Of a DNA stretch of 64,000 nucleotides, positions 10,670-25,600 are shown piece by piece (positions within the stretch are counted from its first letter, which is position 1; each line of letters opens with the position of its first letter). The notes below the pieces were generated by a model that saw nothing but the letters and a program-made list of their open reading frames with translations, was not told the DNA's origin and searched no databases. Source of the stretch: Dasypus novemcinctus (Eukaryota > Chordata > Mammalia > Cingulata > Dasypodidae); NCBI RefSeq assembly GCF_030445035.2, contig NC_080677.1, positions 114,383,263-114,447,262 on the forward strand, given 5' to 3'. The position numbers were made by a program, and so were the translations under genes.

Positions 10670-13600
10670 GTAAGAGACCCTGGTCCCTGTCTCTTATTAA
10701 GACCATTACATTCAGAGTCCCAGATCGCCTCGCCTGAGCAAGAGCTCCTGCTTAGTGAACTCAGATGTGATCACTGAAGGACGACATAATGAACGTCTTC
10801 AGAAATGTCTGGAAGCGAGACACGGCAAATACTCTTCTGATTTTCTGTTGTGTATCTTTTTGCTTTCACAGATAGTGGGATGCATTCTCTCGTTTCTTTC
10901 TTTTTGAAGTATAGTTGATATACAGAAAAGTGCACTAATGTAAAGTATACAGCTTGACGGAGCTTTTCATAAGTATACACCTGTGTAACCACTAGCCAGA
11001 TCAAAGAGGGGTGCATTCTTAAGGTAGGAAAGACCTCAGAAGGGTGGGAAACCTTCCTGTTCAGCTTTTACCAGCTCTCAGGGTACGGGTTGGCTCTCCT
11101 TGGCCACAGCAGTCAACAAGTGTCTGGTGAGTACCTGTGATGTGCCAGAACCTCTTGGTGTAAGCAGCAGCGCTCCCCGACTATAAGTCCACGGTGGGTG
11201 GCTAGTGCTTTTAGGAGTGGGGCTCAAATAACAGATTTTGTGTCATCTGTTATTTACTTTGTAATTGTTATTGATTATGTTCATTGGTTAGGGGCCTTTT
11301 ATTAGTGGGGAGGCATCCCCTTTCTGTCTGCTTTAGTCAGCCTTCCATTTTCTTTAATATTGTGTCTGTATTGTTTAGGACCAAAAAAATATAAGCATAA
11401 TATTACATTGCAGCTTATAATGGCGACATCTGGAGAAGGCAGCAACCCCAGTGGCAGAGCGACGCCCCGGGCCACGGCGCAGCTGCCGGAGCTGGAGCCC
11501 CGGGTGGTGCGCAGACGCCTGTCGCAGGCCCGCCATCGCGCCACCCTGGCGGGGCTCTTTAGAGACCTCCGGAAAACCGTTTACTCCCAGTCTGATCTCA
11601 CAGCCTCAAAGGTATGGGGACTCGAGTGAGAGAGAGGCGAGGTTTCCACACGTGGAGGGACTGCAGAGCCAGGTGGGGGACGGGCCAGGAGATGCCACCC
11701 CCACCCCTGGGGACCAGGGCCTGGGTGTGACCAGCGGTCAGCTGCGGAGGCCTCCCGGTGCTCTGTCTGCGGCTGCACGTGTGTAAGGTGTGAGAGCAGG
11801 GCCTGATCTACCCGCCACAGACAGGCCTGGCCTCAGGAGGGTAGTAAGGGCCTGAGCAGAGGCCGGGCAGCGAATTCTGCATCTCACAGGCAGCGGATAG
11901 CCTGCGGCAGCTGCTCCTCGACCCCATACTCCACCCCCAACACACACACACCACACACTCTACAGACACCACGCACACCACATGCACACACCGAAGACAC
12001 ACATACTACACACATCACATACACTATACATACCACATGCACATACACACCACACACACACACACGCCTTGGATTTTGCTTGGCAGTGGGGCTCTCCTGG
12101 TCAGCATTTACCCACTCCTGGTCTTAATTCTGCCTGTCTCTCCAGTCGGCTTTTTTATTGCTCGTTGGTGCCTCTGGCATAGCATCGAGGAAGGTTTGGT
12201 TGGTTTGGCAGAGTGGAGAAGGCCCCTGAGAACCTCTAGTTCCCCCACCTTCCTTGAACAGAGGAGAGAACCAGAGTCGAAAAGGAATTTGCCCAGAAGA
12301 GGCCCCCGTTCCCTGCTCCAGACCTATCCTTTCCACCATCTCAGGACTGTCCCACTGCTCTGTGTTCCCAGCCTGTGGGTTTTCCTTCCTGGGCCAGGCC
12401 TTGCAGCAGAGCACCCCTTTATGGAGAGGGACCATGAAGCGTGCGCGTCATGCTTTCTGCTGAGGGAGCTTGCCCAGGATTCTCGTTGGAGGGCAGACAT
12501 GCAGAAGAGCTGACCAGCAGGCACCGGGCTAGGGCTTTTGTGGAAATTAAAGAAAGGTGTTCCCTAAGTGCCTTTGTGCAGAGCTCCAACTAGGGCCTCC
12601 TGTTATTTTTAGCTGATGGAGTCTCACCCACTAATTTAGAGAAGGGAGGGAGAGAAGGACTGAGCCAAGCTCAGAGGTTCAGGACCCAGGAGGAGAACCG
12701 ACACCTGAGCCTCGAGACAAAGACCCTCTCCAGCGTAGCTACACTCAGCGTCCACTGGATGAAGATATATATGCTGCATCCTTCCAGGGGTGCATAAGAC
12801 CCAGTGTACACAGACTGGCAGCACAGCCAAGGAAATAGCAGGTGTTCAGGGGCCTTCCAGTAAGCAGTGGCAGTAAGTCCAGAGGAAAACCATTTGCACC
12901 CTTAAAAAACTGGAAAGCATGACTCTTAACCAGCCTTGGTTGATGGGAGGCAAGTTACTTGCTAAGCGTATATTAACAGGGATAAAGTAACATTATCTGC
13001 ATTATCAGTTAATGTGTCTATTAAACAGGGATAAAGTAGCTACTTCCTCAAAGTCCTGGTGTGAGTTTTTAACAGGATAATTGCATGAAAAGACATAGCA
13101 TTCTCCTAAGTGGTTAAAAATGTTAGTATCACTGTTTCCCAATGTATTGCATCATTTATTCCCCACAATTCTGTCAATATCATCCTTGACTTACAGATGA
13201 GGAAACAGAAACTCAGAACAGAATGGCACAGGAAATTGTCTGGAACCAAGTTTCTGGTTCTTTATTCTCCTTTCTTGCTCTATCATGCTTGAGGGACAAT
13301 CCTGAATTTGGCATTTGAAATCCTTGAAGAAAGGATTTGTTCTATATAGTAATCGTGTAACTAGGGCCTAAGAAAAGTAGCCTGCCCAAAAAAAAAAAAA
13401 AAAAAAGAAAAGTAGCCTGCCAAGAACATTCTAGAAACAGAATTTCAATGACTTGCACCTGGTTTTGCATGTTCTGGTCAAGTCTAATGGAGAAAGACTG
13501 CAAAGCAAGTGTGTCCTGTTGGCTGAGTCAGCGCAGGAGACGGACTCTGGGCCAGAGCTGCTGGGGTGTCTTATCTCCCCTGACTGAGAACAAGTGGGAG

Positions 13601-16600
13601 AAGCTGGCACCCTTAACTACTTTGGCGCCCTCTCCTCCCTGCTCACCCCCACCCTTGGGCGAGTTCTGCATTTCCCACCCCTTTATCTTTGCTGGAGCAG
13701 TTAGCGCTGCCCTGAGATTCTATGCACATTTCAGCTTGGCTAGCTCTGCTCAGAGTCTTCGCAATCCTTCTAGAACAGGGGTTCTTAACCTTTTTTGTTC
13801 CACGGACCCCTTTGTCAGTCAGAAGAAAACCACAGACCCTTCTCAGAATGTAGTAGCAGATAGTTTTATGACATGTAACTAGTGTCAGGTCTAACAACAA
13901 CTACCATATCTCGAAGTATGGATGAACTTAAGCGATTTTTCAAGATAGTCAACGACTTACATGATATGAAATGAATGCTACTGTAATTTATTGCCTACAT
14001 TCATAAGTGAAGGAAATACTAGATTTCAGTTAGAGGTCAGAAAACATAAAGATAATAAGTTGATTTTTTTTCGATTCAAGCTCACGGACCCCTTGAAATC
14101 TTTCCACGGACCCTCCGGGGGCCTGTGGACCTCTGGTTAAGAATCTCTGCTCTAGTCAGAATGAATCCAATAAATCATTCGTTCCTCTGCGTTCCAATAG
14201 TATTTTGCTTCTACCACTTTGCAGCACTCACTTAATTCTGTCTGTGTTGTGTAGTTGTTTCTATGCTTGCCTTCCCTGTTAGAACATCAGCACCTAGAAA
14301 GCAGGGACTGCCTTATTTATTCTGTACCCAGAGCACACAGCTTTGCCCGCCCAGGTGGTAAATGGATGTAATTCCTGACAGATACAGCTGGTCAGCATAA
14401 CAAACAATGTTTCACATTTCTCTCTTTTTAAAAATAATCTTGCAGTTACCATTGTGACTTTAATAATGTTACACATGGAAAGGGAAGAGAAGGCGAGGAG
14501 GGGAGGGGAGTGGAGGGGAGGAGAAGGAAAGGAAATGCTTGTAATTCTAATCTTGCAGGACAGGAAATTCAGAGTTCATGTTGGCAGAGCATTTGATAAG
14601 TGTTCAGATAATTTGGAGTGTGTACATTTAGCAAATGAAAAATATTATTGGAATAGTGTATTTAATATAACCAGCCAGTAGCACATTGTTACAACTGAAC
14701 AGAAGTTTAGTTCTGTACCTTTGTACAGGATTGGGCTTTATATTCATTGCACAGTGCCTCTTTAGTCACTGTTTGTTCCACCTTCAAGGAGCATACATCT
14801 TTGTTTACCTTCTTTTTTTTTTTTTTTTGCACTAGTAGTTTGCTGAAGGAAGCTTAATTGTTTCCAAATCTTTGGTATTTCGAAGACAATCCATTTCTAG
14901 AATACAAAATCAACTATAAGCATTCCAGGCATCAAAATAAGCTTCCTGAGCTTTTTACTGACCACGTGAGGGGATGTGACTTTGTATCACAGAGATGTGG
15001 CCTCCGAATGGGGAAAGGGCCCTGGGTCCACATAAGCAGTCTCTGCAGTGAAAGGCTGGCTTCAGCATTGTCTGTCTCTCTCCTCAGTGGCAAGTTTTGA
15101 ATAAGGCGAAGAATCATATTCAGGAACTGGAGCAAACCTTGGACAATTTGCTAAAGCTGAAAGGTAATAAATAAATCCTTACCAGTCACCCCATCTCCCT
15201 CTAATGGGGAGTGCTGGTTCCATTTTTCTATTGAAAACAGAGATCAGCGTCAACTGGGACAACAAATATTAATTGAGTACCCCCTGGGTGCCAGGCAGCT
15301 TGCCTAGGGCCAGGGATATGGTGATAGTTACGCACACTGTCCTCAGGTTGCCGCAGTCTGGTAGGACAGACAGAGGTCACAAGGCTGCTTTGGTGTGATG
15401 AGTTCCTTATTGGGGTGCTATTGAAGGACACCTGAAAGGTCACGGAAGCATTCTTGGGTGAGGCGGGCTGGTGATTGTCAGACTTAAAAGAAAAGGGCAG
15501 AAGCTTGGCATCGTTCCTTGGCACTCAGTCTGGGAGAAAAGTCTCAGTGGGAATTCGGGGTGAGAAAGTTAGCAGAAGAGCAACTCTGAAAGGAATATTT
15601 TCGATGTCTTGATTTCGGAATTGTTGCCAGTTCAAGTGTTCTTCCCTCCTTCCTAGAAGGAAAGGTGGAAACTGAGCTCTTGACTCCCAAATGCTAAACC
15701 TGAGAGGTTTTGGGAGCTACCAGCGGTCTACTTAGACCATGAAAGAAAGGGATGAGAGATTCAACAAAGGCCTGACTACCCCCTTGGTGACTCTTGCCTT
15801 CACCCTCCCTCCCCCAATAGAATCCTTCAACTTGGAGGATGGGAATGCAAACAGCTTAGAAGAGGTCAAGGAAGAATATGCCATTATGTATTCCAGAAAT
15901 TACAGGTAAGACCCAGCAGGCGCCAGAATTGGAACCTGTTGCTTTGCTTTGACCCACAGACCTGGATGATAGCATCACAATTTAGGTTTCCCCTCCAGAA
16001 TGCACAGAACACAGTCAGAGTTGCTGCTTACCTAATTCTTTTGTTATTCTAATAATATTGGATTTTTTAATTATTAAAAAAAATACAGTTATAGGAAATA
16101 CAAAAAAAGCCTGAAAAAGAAAATAAGAATACATATTGTCTCACCTCTCAAAAAAGTCAGTGCTTATTTTGAAGAATATCCTTCTACTTTTTAAATTTTG
16201 CACATTATTTTTTATAGAAATGGGGGCATAGTGTTTGTATTGTAATATAGCTTTTCCTAGAACAAACAAACAAAAATCCTCAGCTAATGGCTTTACTGAA
16301 GGAGACACGTGGAGGTAAGGAAAATCCAAATCTCAGCCTACTTTCTAGGCCTCATAGGAACCTAAGAAAAGCCAAATTAGAACTCAGAGGAAAAGGAACC
16401 ATAGTACACTCTGGCATCACAGGTGCTGAAAGAGGGACATCCCTTTTTTTTTAAGATTTATTTTATTTCTTTCTCCCCACCCCCTCATTGTTTGCACTTG
16501 CTGGGTCTGTTCGTCTTCCTTGTTTCTTTAGGAGGCACCAGGACTGAACCTGGGACTTCCGATGTGGGATGGAGGCACCTAATTACTTGAGCCACCTCTG

Positions 16601-19600
16601 TTCCCTGCTTTGTTGTATCTCTCATTGTTTTCCTTCTTGAGTCTCTTGTTGTGTCATCTTGTTGCATCAGTTGCCATGCCTGCCCTCACATCAGCTCACT
16701 GTCTTGCTCATCTTCTTCAGGAGGCACCGGGAATCTGTACTCCCTGCTTTGTTGTGTCCCTTATTATGTTTTTTTTCCCTTCTTGTGTCTCTTATTGCAT
16801 CATCTTGCTGTTCCCATCACGCTGGCTCACTGTCTTCTTTAGGAGGCACTGGGAAGTGAACCAGGGACCTCTCATGTGGTAGGCGGGTGCCCAATTGCTT
16901 AAGCCACATCTGCTTCCTAGGAACATCATTTTTAATGTCAAATTCAAATTGTTAAAGAGAGACTCTGATTTGAGACATATTTTTTCATACTTCTGTTTTT
17001 TATATTTAATTCTTATTACATTTGGGCTTTTTATGTATAGTGTTCAGATTTCTTATTTCTCTGCTCTCAAACAATGATGTAACCACCTGCATCTCGTTTT
17101 CATCCAGTAGACATGCTTCCACAGCAACCTGGCCTTTAGGGCCAGTGGCCTGGCCCTCAGCATCTCTGGTGGCCCCTGAACATGTCCAGTTCCAACAAGT
17201 AGAGTGTTTTCTGCCTGCAGAAACACAGCCGTGGCCATCTAGCTTGGCCTCCAATATGACACACAGAGGACAAGCTATCCTCTCCAAGAATGGGATGGCA
17301 AACCACTTGCTATTCAGAGCTTACCTAGAAGAAGTAATATAGTTTCATAATGTTTTTGGTGGGATTTCTGATGATTTTTTTCCTTCTCTGTGCTTTTCTG
17401 TATTTTCCAGGTTTTTTTGTTTGTTTTGATTTGTTTTTTCTACAGTGAACATGTATAAAACTCCTAAGGGTAATAATTGGGAGAAAACGATAAATTATTA
17501 AAAATTAAGTAAAATTCCCATTGTCGACAATGTGAAAATACAGGAAAGCATAAAGGAGAAAATAATCAGCTACACTCTTACTCTGTGCATACATCTTTGA
17601 TCACTATTTTGGTTGTAGAGGACCAGAAGCAGGTATGATCTAGAGAGTGTTCACAGCAGTGTGTTTGTAATTACATTTTAAAAAATGAACTGAAACTCTG
17701 CCACACAATCAGCTTTGGAGGTGGTCTCAGTCAAGTAGGGGTCTACATTTACTCTTTCCAAATGGTTAGCCAGCTATCCCAACCCAATTTATTATAGAAG
17801 CCACCTTTTCCTTACAGGTTTAAAATAAAAACTTTATCATATCCTAAAATCTTATCGATACTTGTGTCACCTTTCATGTCTTCCCCTCTGTTTCACTGAT
17901 ATTCTGTCTCTTCCTACACTGATACTACACTGATTTTTTGTGTGTGTTTGTCTGTTTGTTAATTTATTGAAGTATATCACTCATACATGAACATGCATGA
18001 ACAATAAGTGTATAATAATAGCTGTGAACTTACAAAACATACATAACATCATAAAGGGCTCTCATAACTCACTGCCACAATACCTTGCATTGTTAAACAT
18101 TTTTAACTAATAATTAAAGAGCTTCCTCAAAATATTACTACTAACCAAAGTATTTTCCCCAACCCACCCTATTATTATTTTTATATCATTTGTACATGAA
18201 CATACATAAGCAATAAGTGTATAATAAAAGTTGCGAACTTACAAAGCAAACATGCATAATGTCACACAGGGGTCCCATACATCAACCTTCCACCAACACC
18301 TGGCCATGTCATGAGACACTTGTTACAAATTATGAAAGAATATTGTCAAAATCTTACTAATTATAGTCCTTATCTTACATTAGGTGTATTTTTCCCCAAC
18401 CCACCCTATTGTTATTTTTTAAATATATTTTTATGACAGAAGTTGTAAACTTAACCAAACAATCATGCACACTTGCAGAATTCCCAGACAACACCCCTCT
18501 ATCAACACACCACACCATGGTGGAACATTTGGTACAGATTATGAGATACTGTCATCTGATTATTACCAGGTCCATAGCATGCATTTGGCACACATTTTCC
18601 GTACTCACCCATTATCAACACAGTACATCTTTGGAATAGATGCAAGAATATTACATTATTACTGTTAACCACAGGCCATAGGTTACTCCAGTTGTATTTT
18701 TCCCGTGTTTCTCCATATTCTCACCACCCTGAAATAGTGACATACATTTGCTCTAGCTAACAAAGGACACTCTTGCATCTGTACCATCAACCACAATTCT
18801 CATCCACCTCTGAGTTTATTGTGCTTTTCAGTCCCTAGATTATTCTCTAGCTTTTTGTCAGTTGGCATTTTCGTCCCTATATGACCATCTTCAGCCATAT
18901 CCCCATTTATAAACCAGCTGTTACTCACTATAATTCGTCATCATCATCAACTCTGTACATTTATGCACTTTTACAGTAAAGCTAATTAAAACTTCTACAT
19001 ATGTTAAACATCAATAGTCTATCTCAGTCCTCTTCTGATCTCCTTTAAGAATCCACCACCTACCACCAGGGCTTGAAGGTATTTTCCTACATTTTTTTCT
19101 AGAAGTTTTATGGTTCTTGCTTTTATATTTAGCTTTTTGATTCATTTTGAGTTAACTTTTGTATAAGGTGTGAGATAGGGGTCCTCTTTCCTTCTTTTGG
19201 CTATGGATATCCAGTTCTCTCAGCACTATTTGTTGAATGGACAGTTCTGCCTGAGCTGTGTGGGTTTGACAGGCTAGGCAAAAATCACTTGACCGTACAT
19301 CTGAAGATCTCTTTCTGAACCATTAATTTGGTTCCATTGGTCTATATGTCTGTCTTTATGCCAGTACCATGCTGTTTTTACCACTGTAGCTAGGTAATAT
19401 GATTTAAAGTCTGGAAATGAGAGTCCTTCAACTTTGCTTTCCCTTTTTAAGATGTTTCAGGCATTCAGGACCCTATACCTTTCCAAATAAATTTGATAAT
19501 CGTGTTTTCCATTTATTTAGAAACTGCTGGTAGAATTTTTATCAGGATTGCATAGAATCTGTGTATCAATTTGAGTAGAATTGATGTCTTAATAATATTT

Positions 19601-22600
19601 AGTCTTCTAATTTGTGAGCATGGAATGTTCTTCCAACTATTTAGACCTTTTAAAAATTTCTTTTAACAATGAATTGTAGTTTTCTGAATTCAAGTGCTTT
19701 ATATCTTTGGTTAAGTTTATTCCTCAATATTTGGGTTTTATCTGTCATAATTTCTTTTCACCACTCTTGACACTTTTAGTTCACTTTTATTGATATAATC
19801 TTCATTTCTAGACTCTTTTCCAGGCTTCTCTCTCCTGTCTTTCCTTTTCAGGCGTAGAACACCCTTTAGAATTTCCAGCAATAATCCAATTTGTGCAGGC
19901 CTAGACTGTAATTGCCCAGAGAGACTGATGAAGCTTCACACCCCTTTCTCCCCTGCCTGGGGCAGGGATGGAGCTGCAGGTGTGGGCAGCAATCTATGCA
20001 GTGCTGGTCCAAGATGACCACAGTTGGCCCAGTAGACTTCTGATTATTCAGTCTGTGCCAGCCAAATGTACCTGCAGTTACCTGGACAGCTGGTGCAGGG
20101 CCTGCCAGCTTCCTCCCTCCTAGAGGTGGCGCTGAAACCTCGGCTAGGGCTGCAGGCCAATCTGGGAGAAAGAAACTGGTCTCTACCACCACTGTGATTT
20201 TCAGTCAGCAAGGCTTCCCCTCATGCTGGGGGCGGAGTAAAAATGGCAGCTACTGGCCTCTTTCTGACTTGGACAAGTTCAAACTTTAGCTGGTCTTAGG
20301 GTTCTACTTTAGCCAGCCGAGTTTACTAATCAGTAGCTGAAGTCGATGGCAAACTGTCCCTTCCTCCCCTGTTTTTGGGAAATGGAGTTTCCAAATCCAG
20401 CCTCAGAATAGCTTCTGAGGCAGCTTGCGCTGCCAGTGTGAGATGATCACTGGCCTCCTTGGCGTGGCCTGTATTTTCCCGGAGAGGTTGTGCAGGTCCC
20501 CCCAGCTTCCTTCCTGCTTGGAGGTGGGCGTGGTGCTTATGCTAGAGCTGCAGTGTGATCTGGATGGAAAGAAGCCGGCCCCTACCAGTACTGTGAATTC
20601 AATCTGCTCCGCTTCCCCTTGTGCCAGGCATGGAGTTAAGATGGTGGCTACTGGCCTCTTTCTGACTTGGACAGGCTCAAATTTTAGCTGTTCTTAGGAT
20701 TAAACTTTAACCCACTGAATTTACTAATCAGTAGCTGAAGTTAGTGCCCAACTGTCTCTTCCTCCCACATTTTTGGGAAGTGGAGCTTGAATTCCAGCTG
20801 CGGAGTAGCTCCGAAGGTGGCTTTTGCCTCCCGTGGAGGATGGGCACGGGCTTCCAGGGAGTGGTGTGATCTACTTACGAATCTCCTCTGCAGATGGGCA
20901 GTCTCCTCCTTCCATTCTTTCAAGGATATTGCTTTTCTGGTCTCCTGGGGCCCCCAAACAGAGAGCTCTGGGTGATTACTAACAAGCTGGTAGTACGAGC
21001 TGACTGTAGGAGCTCCTTACTCTGCCTCCATCTTGCTGGTTGTCCTGGTACTACACTGTTTCAAATATTATAGATTCGTAGTAATCCTAGTGGAAAATTC
21101 TCCCTCGTTATTATTTTAAAAGAAATTTAGCCACTCTCATGTGGGCATTCTTCCAGATGAACTTTGGAATTGTTTTGCCATGTTCATTAAATTCTTTATT
21201 TTAGAGAAATTGGGTATGCTTTACATTTTTAATGTTTTTATGCAATAATGTGTTCATGTTACTTCATTTTTTTCTATACAGATTTTACCATATCTATTCT
21301 AAATGTTTTTGAGAAATCCTTAATTGCTATGCTAAATTATTTTTCTTAATTTTACTTTCTAAGTGGTTTTTTTATAAATAAGAAATTTACTGATTTTATA
21401 TAGTTGTCACTAACTCTAATTGAACTTCATTATTTCTGATGTTTTCCAATAACATTCTTGAATTTTCCAAGTAGACTGGCTAATTGCAAGGATTCATTAT
21501 TCTACTTCCTTTCAAATATTTGTATCTCTTGGGTACTTTTTCTTTTCTTATTGCATTGGCTGGAACATCATAAACAATATTAAAAGATGCCACCTTTGTT
21601 ATATTTCTGAATTCAATAGGAACCTTCTGGTTTCTCACCATTAAAAACGATGCTGTTGGTCAACTTGTATATCTGTGTATAGTCTGTTAAAATATTGCTG
21701 GATTTAATTTGCTTCTTAACTTTGGCTACTCATTAGTGACATCAGGGATTCTTTTTTAAAAATCAGATATTCAGGTTTGATATCAGACTTCTAAAAACAG
21801 AAGAACTATCCTGGGATAGAATCTAGCATCTGTATTTTTTAAAGGTATAGTGATAATTAATTATGGCTAGGTTTGAGTACAACTACATTATCATCATATT
21901 TAGGATTTATATACAAATATTCATAAATGAGATTAGTCAGCAGTAGTTATTTTTGTGTGTACGTATCATGCTAGGCAATTTTTGTATTGGGATTTTACCC
22001 ACCTTGAAAAGTGAATTGGGACAGTTTCCTTTTTATTTTATTTTATTTTTTGAATGGTTTAAATTTGGAAATATCTAATTCTCCAAGGTTAAAACTTTTT
22101 GGCTTAAATCCTTTTTAAAAATTAGTTTTTGTCAACCTTTTCATTTTTTTCTTAATGCTTTTGGTCTATTCAGGTATTTTTACTCCTTGAGTAAAATTTG
22201 GAAACTTACATGTTCCCAAGTCAAACAGTACAAACAGTAGCAATAGTCCACTTACTTAGCCAGTTTCTGGTTCATACTGACTGTTTATTTTGGGCAGAAA
22301 ATGTGGTGGATGGAATGGAAGAAGTTGTTACTTATTTGTTTTGTAAGTTCACAACTTTTACTATACATTTATTGTTTATGTATGTTCATGTATGAATGAT
22401 ATACTTAATACAATTTTCTAAAAAAAGAAAAAAACTTCTGGGAAGTGGAAATTTTTTAGTGTAGGAGGACAGGGCAGGTTTTTTTATTGGTTAAATTTCA
22501 GTCCTGCTCCATCTAACCTGCAGTTTGTGGCAATTCCTCTGATTTTGACTATGTGGTCTGACCATCTTGGTTTTTCAAATGTCTCAAATTAGTGTATTTT

Positions 22601-25600
22601 GGGAGGAGAGGTCAGAAAAGAAGCTGGCGGTTGTTTTTTTTTATTATTTGTCAAATTGATTCATGCTTATTATTTTTAAAAAATTAGAAAGTATTAAAAA
22701 GTCAAATTCAATAAATAAAAAGCACCTGAAATCCTATCAAGCTATAAGCACCTGCTAATATTGAGTTAACATTTTAGTGAATACTTTCCTTGTCATCTCT
22801 GTATGTATACGTGCATGTGTACAATTTCATAAATGATGCCATAATAAGCATGCTGTTTTGTCTCTTGATTTTCCCACACATAAGTTTATTTTAGATATCT
22901 TTCCATTAAATTAAAAGTAGATACGATCATATTTCAATTAAAAGTTTCCTTAATAAATAATTTGGTGAAAGTAATAAATAATTTTAGTGGCTATATAGTG
23001 TTCCAGAATGTGGACAAATGTGCTAATTTACTTAATATGTTCCCTGCTTATGGGCATGTAGGTTGTTTCCAAAATTTCACCCATTACATACTACCATACT
23101 ATGCTTCCATGAATACTCTCATGTATTTTTTATTTTTGTGAGCATCTGTATGGAAATCAACATGGTAATAAATTTTAATAGTGCTTCCTATGTAATCATA
23201 CACATGACAAATTAAAACCATGTAACAGAGTATCGGGTAAAAGGGAAAGTTTCCTCCTCTGAGGTAAACATAATTGCTAGTCTGTTGGCAGTGAGGTATA
23301 TGTCATTATGTATATCCCCCCTTATTTATTTTTTGTGCAAATGGTACCATATACATCTGTCTTAGTTTGCCAGGGCTGGTATAACAAATACCACAGACTG
23401 GTTGGCTTAAACAAAAGCAATATATTGCCTCACAGCCTTGAAGGCTAGAAGTCCAAAATCAAGTCAGCAGCACACCGTGCCTTCTCAGACGTCTGTAGCA
23501 TTCCAGTGGTGGCTTGCTGAGAATCCTTTCTCAGTCTCTGCCTCCATCACATGGCCATCTTTCTCCTGTCTCCTCCTCATCTTACTGCTTGTAAGGACTG
23601 CAGTCATATTGGATTAAGGTCCACTCTGATTCAGTTTGGCCTGATCTTAATAGGATCATTGAAGCTCCTGTTTACAAATGAGCTCACATCCACAGGACGA
23701 GGGGTTAGAACTTGAGCATGTCTTTGTTGGGGGGATGTGATTCAATCCATAAGGACACTGGCTAATATATCTTGCTCTTTTTAAAGCTAAGAATATTTCT
23801 TGGAGATGTTTCTACATAATACGTTTTCTGTGCATTGCCTCATTCTTTCTAATGGCTATATAGATGCAGCTGTATAGCTATATGGCAATTTGTTTAAACA
23901 AGACTTAATAGGCATTTAGGTTATTTCTAGGGTTCAGCTATTACAATCATTGCTGCAAAGAATGTCCTTGTCTGTAGATTTCATACATGTGCAAGCCTAT
24001 TTATAGAATTAATTCCTAGAAATGGAGCTACTAGAGCAAAAGGTCTGTCATTTTACTTTTGTCATGTACTATTTGTCTTCCATAGAGTTGTTCCAATTTC
24101 CTCTCCTATAAGCAACATATGAGTGTCTGTTCCCCACACCCTTGTGAGCACAAGTTTTTAAACTTTCTATCACTGCTAATCAGACAGATGAAAAAATGGA
24201 ACCTATGTTCCAATTAATTATATTTTATAATTATTGTGTTATCTTGCACCTAATTAATTAAATTGTGAGTGAGCTTAATTGGCTTTTATTCAAGGTCCTT
24301 TGTATTTCCCTTCTTGGAAACTGTTGCCATTCTTTGCCCATTTTTATGTTGGGTTTGTGGTCTTTTTCTTGTTTAATTGTAGAGGTTCTTGGTACCTACA
24401 GAAAAACTAGCTCTTCTTCTATTATATGACTTCGGAAAATGTTTCCTTGGTCACTTAGTTTTGACTTGGGTCTTGTTGGGTTGTTCGTTTGTTTGGCATG
24501 CAGAAATAAAGTCTAATCTATTAATGTGTTATGGCTTCTAAATTTTCCCCACTCTGAGATTATAAAAAAATTCTCCCGTGTTTTCTTTTGATGAACCTTG
24601 CTTTTTCAAACATTGTCTCTTGGGGATTATTCCAAATCAATATGAAAAGATTCTGGAGAAAAGCCCTGTATCAGATACATGATTTGCAAATATTTCCCAA
24701 ATTGTGTCATGTTATTTCATTCTTTTAAGAGTGTCTTTCGAAGAGCAGAAGTTTTGCATTTTGATGATGTCCAATTTACCAAATTGTTCTTTTATGGATT
24801 ATGCTTTGGTTTAAACCTAAGCATTTCATGGTTGTGGTAGTATTGGAAATAATACTTTTTATAATGTCAACTTCTGATTGTTCATTGCTATTATATAGAA
24901 ATGCTCTTGGTTTTTGTATTCTTATATTACGCAACCTTGATAAATTCATGTATTAGTTCTAGTCCCATTTTTAGAAATTATTTGGAATTTTCTTCATAGA
25001 TAATGATATTGTCTGCAAATCAAGATAGTTTTACTTCTTCCTTTCCAGCTTATACCTTTTGTTTCTTTTGCTTGCCTTCTTGGACTGGCTAGAATCTCCA
25101 GTACAATATGAACAGAAGTGGTAAGAGTGGACATCCTTGACTTGTTCCTGATCTTAGGGAGTGAAACATTCAGTCTTTCACCATTAATTATGTTAGGTGC
25201 TCTTTATCAAGTTGAGGAAGTTCCTTTCTATTCCTAGTTTGCTGAGACTTTTAATCTGAAACGGGAGCTGAATTTTTTTCAAGTGCCTTCCAGCATCTTT
25301 TGAGATGAACATATGGTTTTCCTTCAGTCTGTGGATGTGGGGAATAACTTTGATTTTCAAGTGCTGAACCAGGCACCTTGCAATGCCAGGATAAACCCCA
25401 CTTGGCCATGATGTATTATCCTCGTATTTATATCAGACATATACACATATATATATACATATGTAAGTCATTTTATACATATATATATATGCAATTAAAT
25501 TAGGCTTGCTAAAATCATGTCAGTGTTCATGAGGGATATTGGTCTGTAGGTGTCTTGTTTCTGTTTGCTTCCCCAGCATGGACTCAAATAGTGCTTGTTT

